The notes below the pieces were generated by a model. The model saw nothing but the letters and a program-made list of their open reading frames with translations. It was not told the DNA's origin and did no database searches. Shown piece after piece: positions 4,163 through 5,147 of a stretch of 5,147 bases of DNA (the first letter of the stretch is position 1; each line of letters begins with the position of its first letter). The translations under genes and the position numbers were made by a program. The stretch comes from Bacillota bacterium (GTDB lineage Bacteria; Bacillota; Clostridia; Peptostreptococcales; Anaerovoracaceae): the NCBI GenBank assembly GCA_029219125.1, contig JAQXSU010000143.1, positions 1-5,147 of the forward strand. The letters are read 5' to 3'.

Positions 4163-5147
4163 TTATGCAACAGTTCTCCATGCCTTGGCAGACCAGTCGG
4201 TATAGCACTTTTCACCGTCTACCATCACATATCCGCGCACTTTATAGTAGTATTTCGTTCCTGCTTCAATGGCGGTATTATAGTAAGCGTCTTTTGATGT
4301 CTCAAAGATCGGTTCTTTCCCATAGCCGCTGTATCTCTTGGTGGAACGGAAAATTTCCACGCCATCGAAATCCATTGTATTTCCGGATTCCTCATACCAT
4401 ACGACCTTCACGGCTTTCTTCCCATTCTTCATTGTGACAAGCGAGGAACGCGCAACCAGATTCTGTGCATCCAGTTCGGCCTGAATGTCGGCATCCGGAG
4501 TGTCTTCGCCATTGCCGTCATCAATGGACGGGGTGTCAGGAAGCATCGGAACGGTCGGTCTCTCCGTCTGAATCTTGATTCTTCCCTGTGGTGCAGCATA
4601 CTCTTCCCCGACTTTTCCGTTCAGATAGTCCTGAATGTAAGTGATCAGAACCTGATTGTCCACCATTACTTCATCCTGAAGGACCTTGTTATTTTTAAAC
4701 ATGACGAGACCGTCTCCGCCGCTCTTCAGCAGATAATTGTGGGAAGCAAGTTTGTATGTTTTTTCCAGATCCAGCGGTTCTCCTCCAACGAGTACGTCAG
4801 ATACTCTGTATCTTCCGTTTACTTTTACAAACTCTTTTTCATCGTTAAGTTCAACGGAAGAAGGGATGTATGCCTTAATCTCGTAGCTCAGACCGGAAAC
4901 CTGCAGGAAGCCTCCGTTTTCACCAATTCCAACGTTTCTGGAGCCCATTTCCAGAGCATCCAGAATCTGCTGACCGGTTGCTTCCACGACGCATGCCATG
5001 TTGCCAAACGGATGTACTGCGATGATATCTCCATAAGTAATATCGCCTTTCGGAATGGCCGTACGGATACCTCCTCCGTTCACGAAGGCGATGTCTGCAT
5101 CCAGTACGATTCTGTATGCGTCGGCACACAGATCGCCCAGGTTGGTT
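4163..5147 (-). CDS. Secreted 5'-nucleotidase-family protein, C-terminal part with Fn3-like domain (N-terminus beyond right edge)
   Basis: The frame is open to the window edge, giving 327 residues of the C-terminus. Residues 1-about 192 are the 5'-nucleotidase C-terminal (substrate-binding) domain of the UshA family: TNLGDLCADAYR at the start, NGGGIR (23-28), GDITYGDIIAVHPFGN (34-49) and SGGDG (142-146). By comparison with E. coli UshA, R28, F47, N49 and D145 match nucleotide-binding residues, with Y138 in the place of a stacking Phe. The metal-binding catalytic domain would lie off the edge. A Pro/Asp-rich linker (about 194-222) leads to a fibronectin type III-like domain (about 232-327) with VVWYEES, VEIFRSTKRYSGYG and YYYKVRGYV. 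Family members hydrolyse nucleotides outside the cell; the exact substrate is not determinable. No LPxTG, SLH or C-terminal anchor is visible. The GTG at 5083-5081 is an internal valine codon, not the start. It converges on dfx. Confidence 0.9.
   Translation of the reverse strand, partial: TNLGDLCADAYRIVLDADIAFVNGGGIRTAIPKGDITYGDIIAVHPFGNMACVVEATGQQILDALEMGSRNVGIGENGGFLQVSGLSYEIKAYIPSSVELNDEKEFVKVNGRYRVSDVLVGGEPLDLEKTYKLASHNYLLKSGGDGLVMFKNNKVLQDEVMVDNQVLITYIQDYLNGKVGEEYAAPQGRIKIQTERPTVPMLPDTPSIDDGNGEDTPDADIQAELDAQNLVARSSLVTMKNGKKAVKVVWYEESGNTMDFDGVEIFRSTKRYSGYGKEPIFETSKDAYYNTAIEAGTKYYYKVRGYVMVDGEKCYTDWSAKAWRTVA

Noticed and set aside
5081..5083. GTG as start codon of the nucleotidase-family gene
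   Set aside because: The frame continues to the window edge with TNLGDLCADAYR and FVNGGGIR, both core parts of the domain, so this GTG is an internal valine.

Overview
The window looks like a stretch of chromosome from a strictly anaerobic, low-to-mid GC Firmicute, most likely a member of the Clostridia. Three things suggest this: a ribosomal protein block with Gram-positive style sequences and strong AGGAGG ribosome binding sites, S10 ending in the Firmicute-like DIEIKL, and an oxygen-defence set typical of anaerobes (rubrerythrin, two-iron desulfoferrodoxin, PerR-type Fur protein). The species cannot be named from the sequence alone.

Layout. Positions 1-2105 (minus strand) hold the start of the S10 ribosomal protein operon, transcribed right to left as rpsJ (S10), rplC (L3), rplD (L4), rplW (L23) and the first 28 codons of rplB (L2), which runs off the left edge. 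Positions 2106-2378 hold a leader of about 240 nt rich in potential hairpins and a promoter with an AT-rich, A-tract-containing upstream region. A second structured stretch lies in the 111-nt gap between rpsJ and rplC. Positions 2504-2542 are an intrinsic terminator that closes the next operon, perR-rbr (2571-3529, minus strand; ATGA overlap between the two genes). The intergenic region 3530-3697 carries a near-consensus -35/-10 for perR-rbr with a perfect 17-bp Fur/PerR-type palindrome over the -10 and start site. Reading the other way is dfx (desulfoferrodoxin/superoxide reductase, 3698-4075). It ends in a bidirectional terminator, which it faces together with a convergent gene (4163 to the right edge) encoding the C-terminal 327 residues of a secreted 5'-nucleotidase-family protein with an added fibronectin type III-like domain.

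How the genes fit together. Desulfoferrodoxin reduces superoxide to hydrogen peroxide, rubrerythrin reduces the peroxide to water, and the PerR-type regulator made from the same transcript as rubrerythrin probably senses the peroxide and represses its own operon. The S10 operon is separate: it has its own promoter and is insulated by the rbr terminator. Its long structured leader and the structured rpsJ-rplC gap are the parts that ordinary gene annotation does not explain and are the best candidates for uncharacterised regulation. No mobile element, CRISPR array, tRNA or rRNA was seen. Apart from the RNA structures and the operator the window is fairly ordinary.
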